NCBI RefSeq assembly: GCF_000172975.1
Contig: NZ_ABTR02000001.1
Span: 2,456,501 to 2,520,500, forward strand
Origin: Dethiosulfovibrio peptidovorans DSM 11002
Lineage (GTDB): Bacteria > Synergistota > Synergistia > Synergistales > Dethiosulfovibrionaceae
Direction: 5' to 3'
Length of the DNA: 64,000 nucleotides
In this document: piece after piece, positions 11,040-22,634 of the stretch
Position numbering within the stretch: position 1 is the stretch's first letter
How the letters are laid out: each line of letters starts with the position of its first letter
The notes under the pieces: model-generated
What the model was told of the DNA's origin: nothing
Seen by the model: the letters and a program-made list of their open reading frames with translations, nothing else
Database searches by the model: none
Position numbers and translations under genes: made by a program

Positions 11040-12571
11040 AGAGAAGAGCCCTCATATCGGTCTACGACAAGACCGGCGTGGTCCAGTTCGCCAAGGCGCT
11101 ATCCGAGCGAGGTTGGGAGATAGTCTCCAGCTCGGGAACCGCAAAGGCCATTGAGGAAGGCGGAGTCGAGGTCGTGGAGGTAGCCGACCTGACCGGAGTG
11201 CCCCACATGCTGGGAGGACGGGTGAAGACCCTGCACCCGGCCATATCGGGAGGCATACTGGCCAGACGGGAGCTCGAAAGCGACATGGCCGACGTCGACA
11301 CCCACAGAATCCCCCTGATAGACATGGTGGTCTGCACCCTCTACCCCTTCGAGGAAACGGTCCGATCCGGCGGAGGGCTGGACGAACTCATAGAGAAGAT
11401 AGACATAGGCGGGGTAACCCTTTTGAGAGCCGCGGCCAAGAACTACCGTCACGTAACGGTGATATCGGATATAGCCGACTACGACTCCATAATAGAGGAA
11501 CTGGACAAAGAGGGAGATATATCCGTATCCACCAGACAGTCTCTGGCCCTCAAGGCCTTCGCCCTCACATCGGGATACGACTCGGCCATAACCGCCGGTC
11601 TGTCCTCCGAACTGGGCAGGGATATGGAGGAACAGGAAGAGATACCCTCGGACCTGCCCCTCAACCTGAAACTGGCTCAGCCTCTGAGATACGGTGAAAA
11701 CCCCCATCAGACCGCCGGACTCTATCTGCCATCCCTCTCCGAACTGCCATGGAAACAGCTGGCAGGCAAGCCCCTTTCCTACAACAACATACTCGACCTG
11801 GACGGAGCCCTAAGAGGAATGGCCATGATGCAAAAGGACGTCGGAGCGGTAGTGTTGAAGCACACCACCCCCTGCGGCATGGCGGTGGCGGACACGGTAG
11901 GAGACGCCTACGACAGGGCTTTCGAATGCGACTCTCTTTCGGCCTACGGCGGGGTCGTAGGGGTTACCAGGACGGTCGACCTCGACTCGGCCAAGAGGAT
12001 AGGCGAACATTTCACGGAGATAGTCGCCGCCCCGGACTTCGACGAAAAAGCGGTCGAATACCTGGAGAAACGCCGCCCCTCACTAAGACTCATAAAGTGG
12101 AACGGAGGCCGGGTAATGCCCTGGCAGATCACCGGAACCTGGAGCGGACTGCTGGCACAGAAAGACCAGCTTCCTCCTCTGCCCTCCCCCGACTCGGGCG
12201 AGTGGATCGGCCCTAAAAGACTCGACCTCTGGGAGGACATGCTTCTGGCCTGGAAGGTAGCCTGTCTGTCCAAGAGCAACGCAGTCGCCATGGTCAAAGA
12301 CGGAGCGGCGGTCGGCATAGGTATGGGATTTTGCAGCAGGGTCTTCGCCGTCGAGTTCGCCGCCTCCCAGGCGGGAGATAAGGCCAAAGGAGCTGTTATG
12401 GCCTCCGACGCATTCTTCCCCTTCGCAGACGGACTGGAAAAGGCGGCGGAAGCCGGAATAGTGGCGATAATCCAGCCCGGCGGCTCCGTCAGAGACGACG
12501 AGGTCAAGGCCAGAGCCGAGGAACTTGGCATATCCATGTTTCTCAGCGGCTGGCGGACCTTCAGGCACTGA
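11036..12571 (+). CDS. purH: Bifunctional AICAR transformylase / IMP cyclohydrolase
   Basis: A 511-residue two-domain protein for the last two steps to IMP. The N-terminal cyclohydrolase domain opens with SVYDKTGVVQFAKAL and contains GGRVKTLHPAISGG and the KNYRHV motif. The C-terminal transformylase has LRYGENPHQ, VVLKHTTPCGMA, SDAFFPFADG and IIQPGGSVRDDE. The length is typical. It overlaps purN by four bases and ends 2 bases before the purD start. Confidence 0.97.
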   Translation: MKRRALISVYDKTGVVQFAKALSERGWEIVSSSGTAKAIEEGGVEVVEVADLTGVPHMLGGRVKTLHPAISGGILARRELESDMADVDTHRIPLIDMVVCTLYPFEETVRSGGGLDELIEKIDIGGVTLLRAAAKNYRHVTVISDIADYDSIIEELDKEGDISVSTRQSLALKAFALTSGYDSAITAGLSSELGRDMEEQEEIPSDLPLNLKLAQPLRYGENPHQTAGLYLPSLSELPWKQLAGKPLSYNNILDLDGALRGMAMMQKDVGAVVLKHTTPCGMAVADTVGDAYDRAFECDSLSAYGGVVGVTRTVDLDSAKRIGEHFTEIVAAPDFDEKAVEYLEKRRPSLRLIKWNGGRVMPWQITGTWSGLLAQKDQLPPLPSPDSGEWIGPKRLDLWEDMLLAWKVACLSKSNAVAMVKDGAAVGIGMGFCSRVFAVEFAASQAGDKAKGAVMASDAFFPFADGLEKAAEAGIVAIIQPGGSVRDDEVKARAEELGISMFLSGWRTFRH

Positions 12572-12573
12572 CC

Positions 12574-13854
12574 ATGAAGGTACTCGTACTCGGCGGAGGC
12601 GGCAGGGAACACGCCATAGCCTGGGCCCTGGCTAAATCGCCCCTCTGCGACGAACTGCACGCCCTGCCGGGCAATCCGGGGATCGCCGGGATAGCCACCT
12701 GTCACGAAGGGGACCCCTGCGACGGGAAATCGGTCGTAAAGCTAGCCGAGGACCTCTCGATAAACCTGGTGGTGGTGGGCCCGGAGGCTCCTTTGGTATC
12801 AGGAGTCTCCGACGAACTTCGCAGGGCCGGTATTCCGGTGTTCGGTCCGGGAAAGGCCGGAGCCATGCTGGAGGCCAGCAAGGCCTACTCCAAGGAATTC
12901 ATGGCCAGACACGGCATACCCACCGCCCCGTTCAAAATATGCCGCAGCATGGACGAGGCGAGAGAGGCCCTGGAGGAAAGAAAGCCCCCCTACATAGTGA
13001 AGGCCGACGGCCTTGCGGCGGGAAAGGGAGTCTTCATCTCCGACGACCTATCCCAGGCGCTGGACTCCTGCGAAGAGCTCCTGGACGGATCGCTGGACGA
13101 GGCCGGAAAGACCCTCGTGGTGGAAAACGGCCTTACGGGGCGGGAGGTCTCTGTGATGATAATCACCGACGGAGAGACATGGAGACTCCTCCACACCAGC
13201 CAGGACCATAAAAGGGCCTTCGACGGTGACAGAGGCCCCAACACCGGAGGGATGGGAGCCTACGCTCCGGTTCCATGGGTGGACCCGGAGATGACTAAAA
13301 AGATAGAGCAAGAGATCGTGGAAAAAACCCTGTCGGGACTGAAGAAAGACGACATAGACTACCGTGGCGTCATATATGCGGGGCTGATGGTCTCTCCGGA
13401 GGGCAGGATCGACCTGCTGGAGTATAACGTCAGGCTGGGAGACCCGGAGACCCAGGCGCTGCTTCCCCTCTTCGACGGCGACTGGCTGGAAGCCTGTCTT
13501 CGATGCGCCCAGGGAAAGCTCTCGGAAGCCAAGTGGTCTCTCAAGGACCTGTACTCGGTCAACCTGGTCATAGCCTCGGAAGGATACCCGGGCAGCTACG
13601 AAAAGGGATATCCCATAGAGGGACTGGACGACGAAGAGGAAGGAGTTACCGTCTTCCAGGCGGGAACGGCGCTTAAAAACGGCAAGACGGTTACGGCGGG
13701 AGGAAGGGTGCTTTCCGTGGTGGGCACAGGAGATTCCCACGACGAGGCCAGAAAAAGGGCCTACGGAAAAGCCGAAAAAATAAAATTCCAGGGAGCTTTC
13801 TACCGAAAGGACATAGCGGCAAACACGGAGAGGCCGAGGGAGGAAGACAGATGA
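12574..13854 (+). CDS. purD: Phosphoribosylamine-glycine ligase (GAR synthetase)
   Basis: A 426-residue ATP-grasp ligase. It starts with VLVLGGGGREHAIAWAL. Family motifs include VVGPEAPLVSGV, the ATP-grasp segment YIVKADGLAAGKGV, QDHKRAFDGDRGPNTGGMGAY and EYNVRLGDPETQ. It couples glycine to phosphoribosylamine made by PurF. The stop overlaps the purE ATG by four bases. A short charged tail (ERPREEDR) follows the usual end of the family. Confidence 0.96.
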   Translation: MKVLVLGGGGREHAIAWALAKSPLCDELHALPGNPGIAGIATCHEGDPCDGKSVVKLAEDLSINLVVVGPEAPLVSGVSDELRRAGIPVFGPGKAGAMLEASKAYSKEFMARHGIPTAPFKICRSMDEAREALEERKPPYIVKADGLAAGKGVFISDDLSQALDSCEELLDGSLDEAGKTLVVENGLTGREVSVMIITDGETWRLLHTSQDHKRAFDGDRGPNTGGMGAYAPVPWVDPEMTKKIEQEIVEKTLSGLKKDDIDYRGVIYAGLMVSPEGRIDLLEYNVRLGDPETQALLPLFDGDWLEACLRCAQGKLSEAKWSLKDLYSVNLVIASEGYPGSYEKGYPIEGLDDEEEGVTVFQAGTALKNGKTVTAGGRVLSVVGTGDSHDEARKRAYGKAEKIKFQGAFYRKDIAANTERPREEDR

Positions 13855-14366
13855 CCAAGGCAAAGATAGGCATAGTTCTGGGATCGGCAAGCGACAAAGC
13901 GATCGCCAAAAAAGCGGGAGACATGCTGGACAAGCTCCAGATCCCCTACGAGGTGACGGTGGCCTCCGCCCACAGAACCCCGGAGGACGCTGCGGCCTAC
14001 GCCGCCAACGGAGAGAAACGAGGGCTGATGGCCATAATAGCCGTGGCGGGACTCTCCGCCGCTCTTCCCGGCGTGCTGGCCGCCCACACCGCCCTGCCGG
14101 TCATAGGGGTTCCGGTTTCCGCCGGAACCGTAGGAGGGCTGGACGCCCTCTACTCGGTGGCCCAGATGCCTCCGGGCGTTCCCGTGGCGTCGGTAGGGAT
14201 AGACGGAGGGGCCAACGCCGCCCTCCTGGCAGCCAGGATAGTGGCCCTTCTGGACGAAAATGTGAGACAGAACCTGGAGGACCTCCGAGTGGAACAGGCC
14301 GAAAAGGTCCGCAAATCCAGATCGACCCTGGAGCTTCCGGAGGCACCGGAGGAAGCGTTTAAATAG
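13851..14366 (+). CDS. purE: PurE-family carboxyaminoimidazole mutase/carboxylase, atypical active-site loop
   Basis: A 171-residue PurE, last gene of the operon. The N-terminal GSASDKAIAKKAG and VASAHRTPED match the family. Two places differ from class I PurE. The usual SDW.TM is SDKAIA, and the loop GAGGAAHLPG, whose His is part of the class I active site, reads AVAGLSAALPG with Ala at the His position. That loop resembles class II enzymes (AGRSNAL type), which carboxylate AIR directly with CO2 and need no PurK. No purK is present in the operon, which agrees. The class assignment is inference; the family is secure. Confidence 0.9.
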   Translation: MTKAKIGIVLGSASDKAIAKKAGDMLDKLQIPYEVTVASAHRTPEDAAAYAANGEKRGLMAIIAVAGLSAALPGVLAAHTALPVIGVPVSAGTVGGLDALYSVAQMPPGVPVASVGIDGGANAALLAARIVALLDENVRQNLEDLRVEQAEKVRKSRSTLELPEAPEEAFK

Positions 14367-14373
14367 CCCCAGG

Positions 14374-14423
14374 AAAAACAATCTTCCCCGCTCTCTATCA
14401 AGAGGGCGGGGAAGACTGTTTTT
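14374..14423. terminator. Bidirectional terminator between purE and hicB
   Basis: Arms 14374-14394 and 14401-14423 form a GC-rich stem around CTTCCCCGC/GCGGGGAAG with a short loop, an A-run on the left and TTTTT on the right. It can therefore stop purE transcription on the plus strand and hicB transcription on the minus strand. Confidence 0.85.
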
Positions 14424-14434
14424 CGACATGGACT

Positions 14435-14851
14435 TTAGTATCTTCTTTCATCCTGAATACCCAAGTTTTCCCTTATAGCATTCTGGAGAAGAGCGGAGAA
14501 ATTGACTCCCTTAGCCTCAGCGGCACGGTTTAGCCAATAGGGCAGGGTTAATGTCTTTTTTATCGCCTTGCTCTCCATAGCATCTCTGACCAGAGGCATT
14601 ATGGCCGAGATCATCACCGTTCTTTCACCTGGTTCAAGATCGATATCGGATAGACGGGATGGATCGGGGATAGAGTCTCCGTCCTCCTCCATCCCGAAGA
14701 TGTGAAGCTCAAGGGCTTCGGTGGCCTTTTTTATCCCCTCTTCGTCGGAGGTCGCCTGGCTGACGCATCCGGGAAGATCGGGGAAGTATATTCCGATACG
14801 ACCGTCGGAGTTATAGTGGAACACCGCCGGGAAGTTGTATCTGTCCTGCAT
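14435..14851 (-). CDS. hicB: HicB-family antitoxin
   Basis: A 138-residue protein with the two-part HicB layout. The N-terminal HicB-like fold has FPAVFHYNSDGRIGIYFPDLPGC and the SDEEGIKKATEAL helix. A C-terminal ribbon-helix-helix segment (LPYWLNRAAEAKGVNFSALLQ) is for DNA binding. GGGAGGTGA precedes the ATG. HicB normally neutralises the mRNA-cleaving toxin HicA, encoded just upstream, and represses the pair. Here the upstream hicA has lost its 5' end, so this antitoxin looks orphaned. The gene ends convergently with purE at a shared terminator. Confidence 0.88.
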   Translation of the reverse strand: MQDRYNFPAVFHYNSDGRIGIYFPDLPGCVSQATSDEEGIKKATEALELHIFGMEEDGDSIPDPSRLSDIDLEPGERTVMISAIMPLVRDAMESKAIKKTLTLPYWLNRAAEAKGVNFSALLQNAIRENLGIQDERRY

Positions 14852-14877
14852 CTATCTCACCTCCCTTGGTTCATACA

Positions 14878-15009
14878 TCATAAGGTTATGCCTGCCTGCT
14901 TTTCTATGCTTTTGAGAACCATTATATCCAGGTCTTTTGTCGGATGGGGGACGGTAACTTTTCCGGGCTTCGTAGGATGTTTAAACTGCTTGTGATCTCC
15001 TCTTGTCCT
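14878..15009 (-). pseudogene. hicA: hicA toxin remnant, 5'-truncated
   Basis: Minus-strand codons 15009-14878 read RTRGDHKQFKHPTKPGK, continue through VTVPHPTKDLDI and end in IEKQAGITL plus stop. This is the C-terminal two thirds of a HicA toxin, including the catalytic-histidine region GDHKQF. The first ~20 residues and the start codon are missing. An in-frame TGA lies at 15019-15021 and the sequence upstream shows no HicA-like continuation in any frame. The break falls at the edge of the BREX island, suggesting loss during insertion or later rearrangement. Confidence 0.7.
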
Positions 15010-15080
15010 CGGAGCCTGTCAAGCGAGATGTCGCAAAAAACATCTTGAAGAAAAACGGGCCTGTGTGGAACCGAATCATC

Positions 15081-15233
15081 TGTCTTCCAGGTGCTATCTG
15101 TGGTATCGTACATTTGCGGTAGCCCTCCCTCGGGATGATATGTTTTTGGCTTGGTCACCTAAAACATAATCCTTGTGGGGGGCTACTGCCAAGTTTTACC
15201 TCAAGTAAATGTGCGAAAGATATTGTACGTTAT
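15081..15233 (+). repeat. Left copy of the island-flanking inverted repeat
   Basis: Two blocks match the reverse complement of 33174-33290. The block around 15081-15129 is built on ATCTGTGGTATCGTA and TTTGCGGTAGCC. The block at 15171-15233 is built on CCTTGTGGG and AAGTAAATGTGCGAAAG followed by ATATTGTACGTTAT. About 40 bp between the blocks are present only in this copy. It separates the hicA remnant from brxA. Confidence 0.8.
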
Positions 15234-15262
15234 CCGGAGGATAGATAACGTACAATATCTTT
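15215..15262. terminator. 19-bp perfect hairpin at the 3' end of brxA
   Basis: AAAGATATTGTACGTTATC (15216-15234) pairs perfectly with 15244-15262 around a 9-base loop. It ends one base before the brxA stop codon on the minus strand, so it is well placed to end or protect the BREX transcript. The T-run lies on the plus-strand side, so it resembles an intrinsic terminator better for plus-strand transcription. One arm is also part of the flanking repeat, and a single arm is present at 33174-33191. Confidence 0.6.
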
Positions 15263-16018
15263 TTATAAATACTTCAGCTTCAAAAGATCATCATCCAGCC
15301 CGTAGCGGACAATGTCAATGGTATTGCTCTGCTGTGAAATGTAGTCGCCTGTCAATACTGGCAATTGAAACGGGAAGAATGCCGGGTTGCTTTTCAATAA
15401 TCCAAGAACCGCTTTTCCTTCTTTATCAGCACACAGAGCAGCTTCGTATAAAAGTATTGTGAGGTTCGGTTCACTGATTGCCGTCGTTTTGCATTGTTCA
15501 TAACAGCCCTTGACATTGGAATCCTTTAACATGCCCCACGCAACAAAAGATCGAACTGTATATCGAGCATTCCTAGCCACCGTTTCTCTATCACCGTATT
15601 GCTCTTTGAGCCGGCACAAAACTTGGGCCTGGGTGATCTGATCCTGGAGGTTGAAAAGCCTCCCGGTCTGTTTTGAGACATTAAACCAGAATGGATACGA
15701 TGCAGAGATCACCGCCCAGTGATACGGAAGCCAGTTTCGTGGATTCTCATTCCGAATAAGTGCAAGAGCATGATCCCTAAAGGTAATTAAATCTTTATCT
15801 GGTGCAAACCACGATGCGAGAATACTGATAGCCATGCCATATGTTTTTTTACCTCGCTGACCAGTGCCACCGCTTTGTTTTTGCGTTGCTAAAAACTCAT
15901 CTAATTCGACTCGGATCTCTTTTTCTTTGAGACCGGCTAACATCATTTTAACAACATAGTCCATCCAGTGTTTTTGAATGGTCTGCTTGATGCCTAGTTT
16001 ATCGTGTCGCTTGCTCAC
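15263..16018 (-). CDS. brxA: BREX type 3 terminal protein, BrxA-like
   Basis: A 251-residue protein without catalytic motifs, mostly helical by composition. A basic N-terminal segment is followed by a segment VARNARYTVRSFVAWGML that resembles a winged-helix element of BrxA/DUF1819 proteins. The naming rests mainly on position: in type 3 BREX operons brxA follows pglZ as the last gene. The GTG start overlaps the pglZ TAG by one base (TAGTG), so the genes are coupled. BrxA of other BREX types binds DNA. A distinct family filling the same slot is possible. Confidence 0.6.
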   Translation of the reverse strand: MSKRHDKLGIKQTIQKHWMDYVVKMMLAGLKEKEIRVELDEFLATQKQSGGTGQRGKKTYGMAISILASWFAPDKDLITFRDHALALIRNENPRNWLPYHWAVISASYPFWFNVSKQTGRLFNLQDQITQAQVLCRLKEQYGDRETVARNARYTVRSFVAWGMLKDSNVKGCYEQCKTTAISEPNLTILLYEAALCADKEGKAVLGLLKSNPAFFPFQLPVLTGDYISQQSNTIDIVRYGLDDDLLKLKYL

Positions 16019-18004
16019 TATTGTGTCCTCCTTTCTACTTTGATCAGAGGCACAATAACTTCTTCGATAGCAACACCTCCATGGCCGACAATTGAGTCAC
16101 CCTCATTAACAAATGCATCATTTCCGGTAGCAACTAATGGGAAATAATCGTCAGGCAGCCCCGACGGCGGCCATTCACGCGCAAAGGGAAACCTAGAAGA
16201 GACCTGTGAGCGCAGCTCCGGTGTCGGATATATGCGAACCCTTTCTCCACGACTCTCCGCAATAGAACCTTCTGTTGGTCTTCCCTTGCCGATCGATTCT
16301 ACGTTGCCATGGTCTGAGGTTATCCAGACTTCATAGTTATGGTTGCTCAGGTAATTAAGGAGAGAAATTAGGTATTCACCTCGACACCATTGATCTATCT
16401 GGTTATGCATGCCTGCGGCTCCGAGCTGCATCCCATGCATGATTTTATCCACTTTATCTATCACCAAACCGACAACCTTGGTTTGTGCCGGATTAATCAA
16501 ACTATCCATTGTGGCCTCGGCATCACCATCTCCGAGACTGCGTTTATAAACGATATCCAGCTTCGAAACGTCATGGCCTTGCCAAAACTGTTTCCACAGC
16601 TTCTCTTCGCTGTTTGTTGAGTTAATGGAAGATGGAAAATAGATCGGCGGCTTACCTGAAAATATGGCTTGTCGTGAAACGGACGTAAGCGTTGGTATCC
16701 ACGCGAACGTTGCCGACTCGCGCAGGACCAGATCACTGTTTTGCTTCTGGATTATGTTTCGAACCGTTACCCACTGATCCAGCGAAAGGCCATCTATTAC
16801 CACCAATACGACCTTTTTACTCGTTTGATCTTCAATGGATCGAGCCAGGTGTCGCGGCACATGGTGCAACATTGCCGGAGTTGAAGGTGGCAGGTTTGTC
16901 AGGCTGGCATAATGAGCTTCCAGCCAGTCGGCAAAGAGCCCGTTCAGCTTTTGACCTGTTTCACTATAACGCTTCTTATAACGGGCATTGCTTGTCGTAT
17001 GTATAAGCGCCGAGATCTCCGCCCATTTCATGGCGAACGCAATCCAGTCAGTGTATCTCGAATCCATCGATAAATCTGCTGCATCAACAATCTCAAACAG
17101 TCGGGAAAGCCTGAGACCCTCGCCATCTGATTTGGCTGCTGAAATACCGCTTAAAACCCACGAATCTTTCGCTATATCCATGCCGGGCAAGTCGACCGGT
17201 GTAAGTTTACCCTCAACAAATAAATTATCGATATAAACCCTAATATCCTGATGGTCGAAAGGAAGTATCACAGGCCCTTGGAACTTTAAGCCGTAGGCTT
17301 CAGAATCTTCTTTGACCTGATTTGCTTGATTCAGGTTTTCAAGGAATATTGGCCAGCGTTCCTGTATGAATACAAAGAACTGCTCTGCATCTGGAATGAT
17401 CTGAGACAGACTCCAGCCTTTAAAACTTCCACTGCTTTCAAATACATCAACCAACCTATCTGCCAGCATCGATGGTATTGCCAAATTCCCGTAGTGTAAC
17501 CGCAACAAAAAGCGGAGAAGCTCAACCTCTGTTGATATGAGTTCTGGTGCCACACCAAATACATGTCGAAGGATAAAATCCTTGGTGGTGTTGTCGCCCA
17601 TGCGATCCGGTGGCGACTTGCGCTGGGCTTCATAAAGCAAGTCCAGCAAGCCCCGGTCGAGTTTCTCAATGACCGGATAGCTCAGATTGGGGAAGAGGTC
17701 ACCCAGGTTGAACGACAGTTTGCGGCCAGCCTGGAGCAGGTCGTAAGGCAGCGATTCCAGCTCAGCATTCTGCAAGCGAAGGACCACAACCAAATCGGTA
17801 TATTCGCCCCAGTCCCAAATGGATCGATATTTCGACTCATAGGCATATCTGAACTCCATGGGGTCATTAAACTCGATGAGATCAAACCCACGGTCTCGCA
17901 GCCCCATTGCCAGTTTTTCCTCGGTCAGCAGGCAATCAGGATCAGATACCAGCGTCAGTTTGGCGACATTCGGTACAAAATTTTCAAGGATGGTGCTTCG
18001 CCAG

Positions 18005-18012
<8 letters not shown>
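16018..18012 (-). CDS. pglZ: BREX PglZ, alkaline-phosphatase-superfamily protein
   Basis: About 664 residues. The C-terminal half is a PglZ domain of the alkaline phosphatase superfamily: VVLVVIDGLSLDQW (metal-binding Asp), a threonine/serine-rich TLTSVSRQAIFSG, SDHGNVES and GHGGVAIEEVIVPL supply the expected Asp/His metal ligands. PglZ is the hallmark of all BREX phage-exclusion systems. The frame opens upstream, but GGAGG sits 5 bases before the GTG at 18012, which yields the start SSWRSTIL and an 8-base overlap with brxHII. The helicase/PglZ/BrxA order fits BREX type 3. Confidence 0.9.
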
Positions 18013-20872
<2,860 letters not shown>

Positions 20873-20888
20873 AGACAACGATCTCCAT

Positions 20889-20918
20889 CGACATAGTCAG
20901 AGTCCAGTGACTATGTCG
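20889..20918. promoter_or_regulatory. 11-bp perfect inverted repeat before brxHII
   Basis: CGACATAGTCA (20889-20899) and TGACTATGTCG (20908-20918) are exact inverted copies separated by 8 bases, 17 bases upstream of the brxHII ATG. It could be an operator for a dimeric regulator or an mRNA hairpin that shields the start. No U-run follows, so a terminator is unlikely. Confidence 0.55.
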
Positions 20919-21387
20919 CCTTAAAATCGACGCCAAATTAGTCACTCGGCTCCTCCCATGCTTTTAAAAGTCTGAAGCCGTGTTCAGAAATAACATATTT
21001 CTGGTTGCTGGCCTTGGGATTTTCAGGGTTTGTCATTTGGATCAGTTTTTCTGACAATAATTTCTCAAGACTACGCTTGAAATTACCGGTCCTGGATTTA
21101 TAACCAGCGGCTTTAGTGAGTTCCCTGGCTGATTTCTCATCTTCCACTAATGCAAACAAAATTTTTCGCTCAGTAGATGTCAGGCTTACATGGGCCTCGA
21201 CTTGGACCTCTTGTTCCTCAACTTGGGCCTCGACTTGGGTCTCGGCCTGAAATCTCTGTCTCATAACGGGTGTCAGTTCAAAGAGGCTATCTGCCAGTTT
21301 TACCAGCAAAACCTGATTAACCAGCTGATTTGCCACATCAGTACAGGTGGAGACAGGCTTGGGCACCTCTAGCAACCCCATATTTAG

Positions 21388-22634
21388 CGGTCTGAGCAGA
21401 CAAAAAAGCCACAGACCAGAAACAGCGACAAATTAGGCTAAATCAGCGTTAAGATGATTCTCTTTTGTCGCTCCGGTGACCGTAACAACTCGGCTTTTAC
21501 CGTCATTTGGGTACAGAACACAGAGCTCCTGACTTCATCATCAGGAACGAGAATCGAACGATGTTATAGGCCAGGTTTCTCAGTCCTATAGCGGTTGAAG
21601 CTCTGGCTTTCCCGATAGTTCGAACTATCAGGTTGCCGGCCTTCATGGTTTGGGCTCCAAAGACGTGCTCCACTCGGCTTCGGACTTTGGATCTTGTTCT
21701 GTTACCCTGTCTTTCCCACCATGTGATGGGTTTGCCTCTGTATCCTTTTCGTTGGATCTTCGGTCTGTAGCCTCGTTCCTCAAGCCAGGAGATTTTCTCA
21801 TGGCTTCTATAAGCTGAGTCGGCATAGACGTCCTTGCTGCTGTTACTGGGATCGATGAGTTCCTCGAATACGTTGCTGTCGTGGACCGATGCCTCGGTTA
21901 CGCTGTATTTACGGATGATCTTGTTCTGAGAGTCGATCTCTATGTGGTTCTTGTAGCCGAAGGAGCTTTTGCCGTTTTTCTTCGTCCACCTGGCATCGGT
22001 GTCTTTTTGAGATCTCTTGTTGTCGGGCCAGTCTTCCGGTGGTTCTCCATCCTTGATCTTGCGGTTTTCATCCCGTTTGTTCCTCTGGATCGGGACCTTC
22101 ACTATGGAGGCATCCACTATCTGGCCTTTTTTTGCCTTGAAGCCGCTTTTACGGATGTGACCGTCAAAAAGATCGAACAGAGGCTTCATCAGTTCCGCCT
22201 TGGTCAGCTGCTCCCTAAAAAGCCATATAGTCTTGGCATCAGGGACTTTGGCTTCCAGGGAGAGGCCGAGAAAACGTCTGAAGGAAAGCCTGTCCCTTAC
22301 CTGGAACTCCATTGCGTCGTCCGACAGGTTGTACAGTGCCTGAAGCACCAGGATCTTGAACATGAGAAGAGGAGGGAAGGGCTTTCTTCCTCCCAGAGAA
22401 TCCTTCTGTCTGAGCCCTTCGCGGAAGTCCTTCAACGGCTGCTCGAAGATGGACCAGTCCACCGCTTTCTCTATTCGTACCAGTGGATCGTTCACCTTTT
22501 CAAGGCTATCGTAGGCTATTTCTTCCGCAAAGAGGCTCCGCTGTTTCAAGGGGATCCCATCCCTTCTCGAGAATTTTTGGTTACAACCGGTATTTTAACA
22601 TCCCAGCCTAAACAGGGGTTTTTCTCCCTGCCAG
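21388..22634 (-). mobile_element. IS5-family insertion sequence with 4-bp CTAA target duplication
   Basis: About 1247 bp lie between two TTAG copies (plus strand) at 21384-21387 and 22635-22638, the YTAR-type 4-bp duplication known for many IS5-family elements. The termini (CGGTCTGAGCAGAC at the left, CTGGCAGGGAGA reading inward at the right) are only weakly inverted. The boundaries are fixed mainly because removing the element plus one TTAG rejoins the host reading frame exactly. The element carries a single transposase gene oriented with the BREX operon. Confidence 0.85.
21503..22549 (-). CDS. IS5-family DDE transposase
   Basis: An uninterrupted 348-residue transposase. The N-terminal segment (FREGLRQKDSLGGRKPFPP then MFKILVLQALYNLSDD) is the usual IS5 DNA-binding part. 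The catalytic domain has IVDASIVKVP (first Asp), VYADSAYRSHE (second Asp) and RVEHVFG with the DDE glutamate in the Y-R-E signature. It appears intact, so the insertion may be fairly recent. It lies inside the broken AlbA_2 gene, on the same strand as the flanking BREX genes, and could be polar on brxHII-pglZ-brxA unless transcription reads through. Confidence 0.93.
   Translation of the reverse strand: MKQRSLFAEEIAYDSLEKVNDPLVRIEKAVDWSIFEQPLKDFREGLRQKDSLGGRKPFPPLLMFKILVLQALYNLSDDAMEFQVRDRLSFRRFLGLSLEAKVPDAKTIWLFREQLTKAELMKPLFDLFDGHIRKSGFKAKKGQIVDASIVKVPIQRNKRDENRKIKDGEPPEDWPDNKRSQKDTDARWTKKNGKSSFGYKNHIEIDSQNKIIRKYSVTEASVHDSNVFEELIDPSNSSKDVYADSAYRSHEKISWLEERGYRPKIQRKGYRGKPITWWERQGNRTRSKVRSRVEHVFGAQTMKAGNLIVRTIGKARASTAIGLRNLAYNIVRFSFLMMKSGALCSVPK

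Noticed and set aside
14922-15158. A 78-codon minus-strand frame at the left island border
   Set aside because: It overlaps the hicA remnant in another phase and the flanking repeat; part of its string recurs in the right repeat copy, so it reflects repeat DNA rather than a gene.
15175-15462. Short frames at both island ends sharing the string QVNVRKILYVI
   Set aside because: The match is a translation of the shared inverted repeat; the frames have no ribosome binding site and do not agree outside it.
20938-21381. An independent 147-codon winged-helix regulator gene
   Set aside because: Removing the IS and one target duplication fuses it in frame to the AlbA_2 gene, so it is that gene's C-terminal part.
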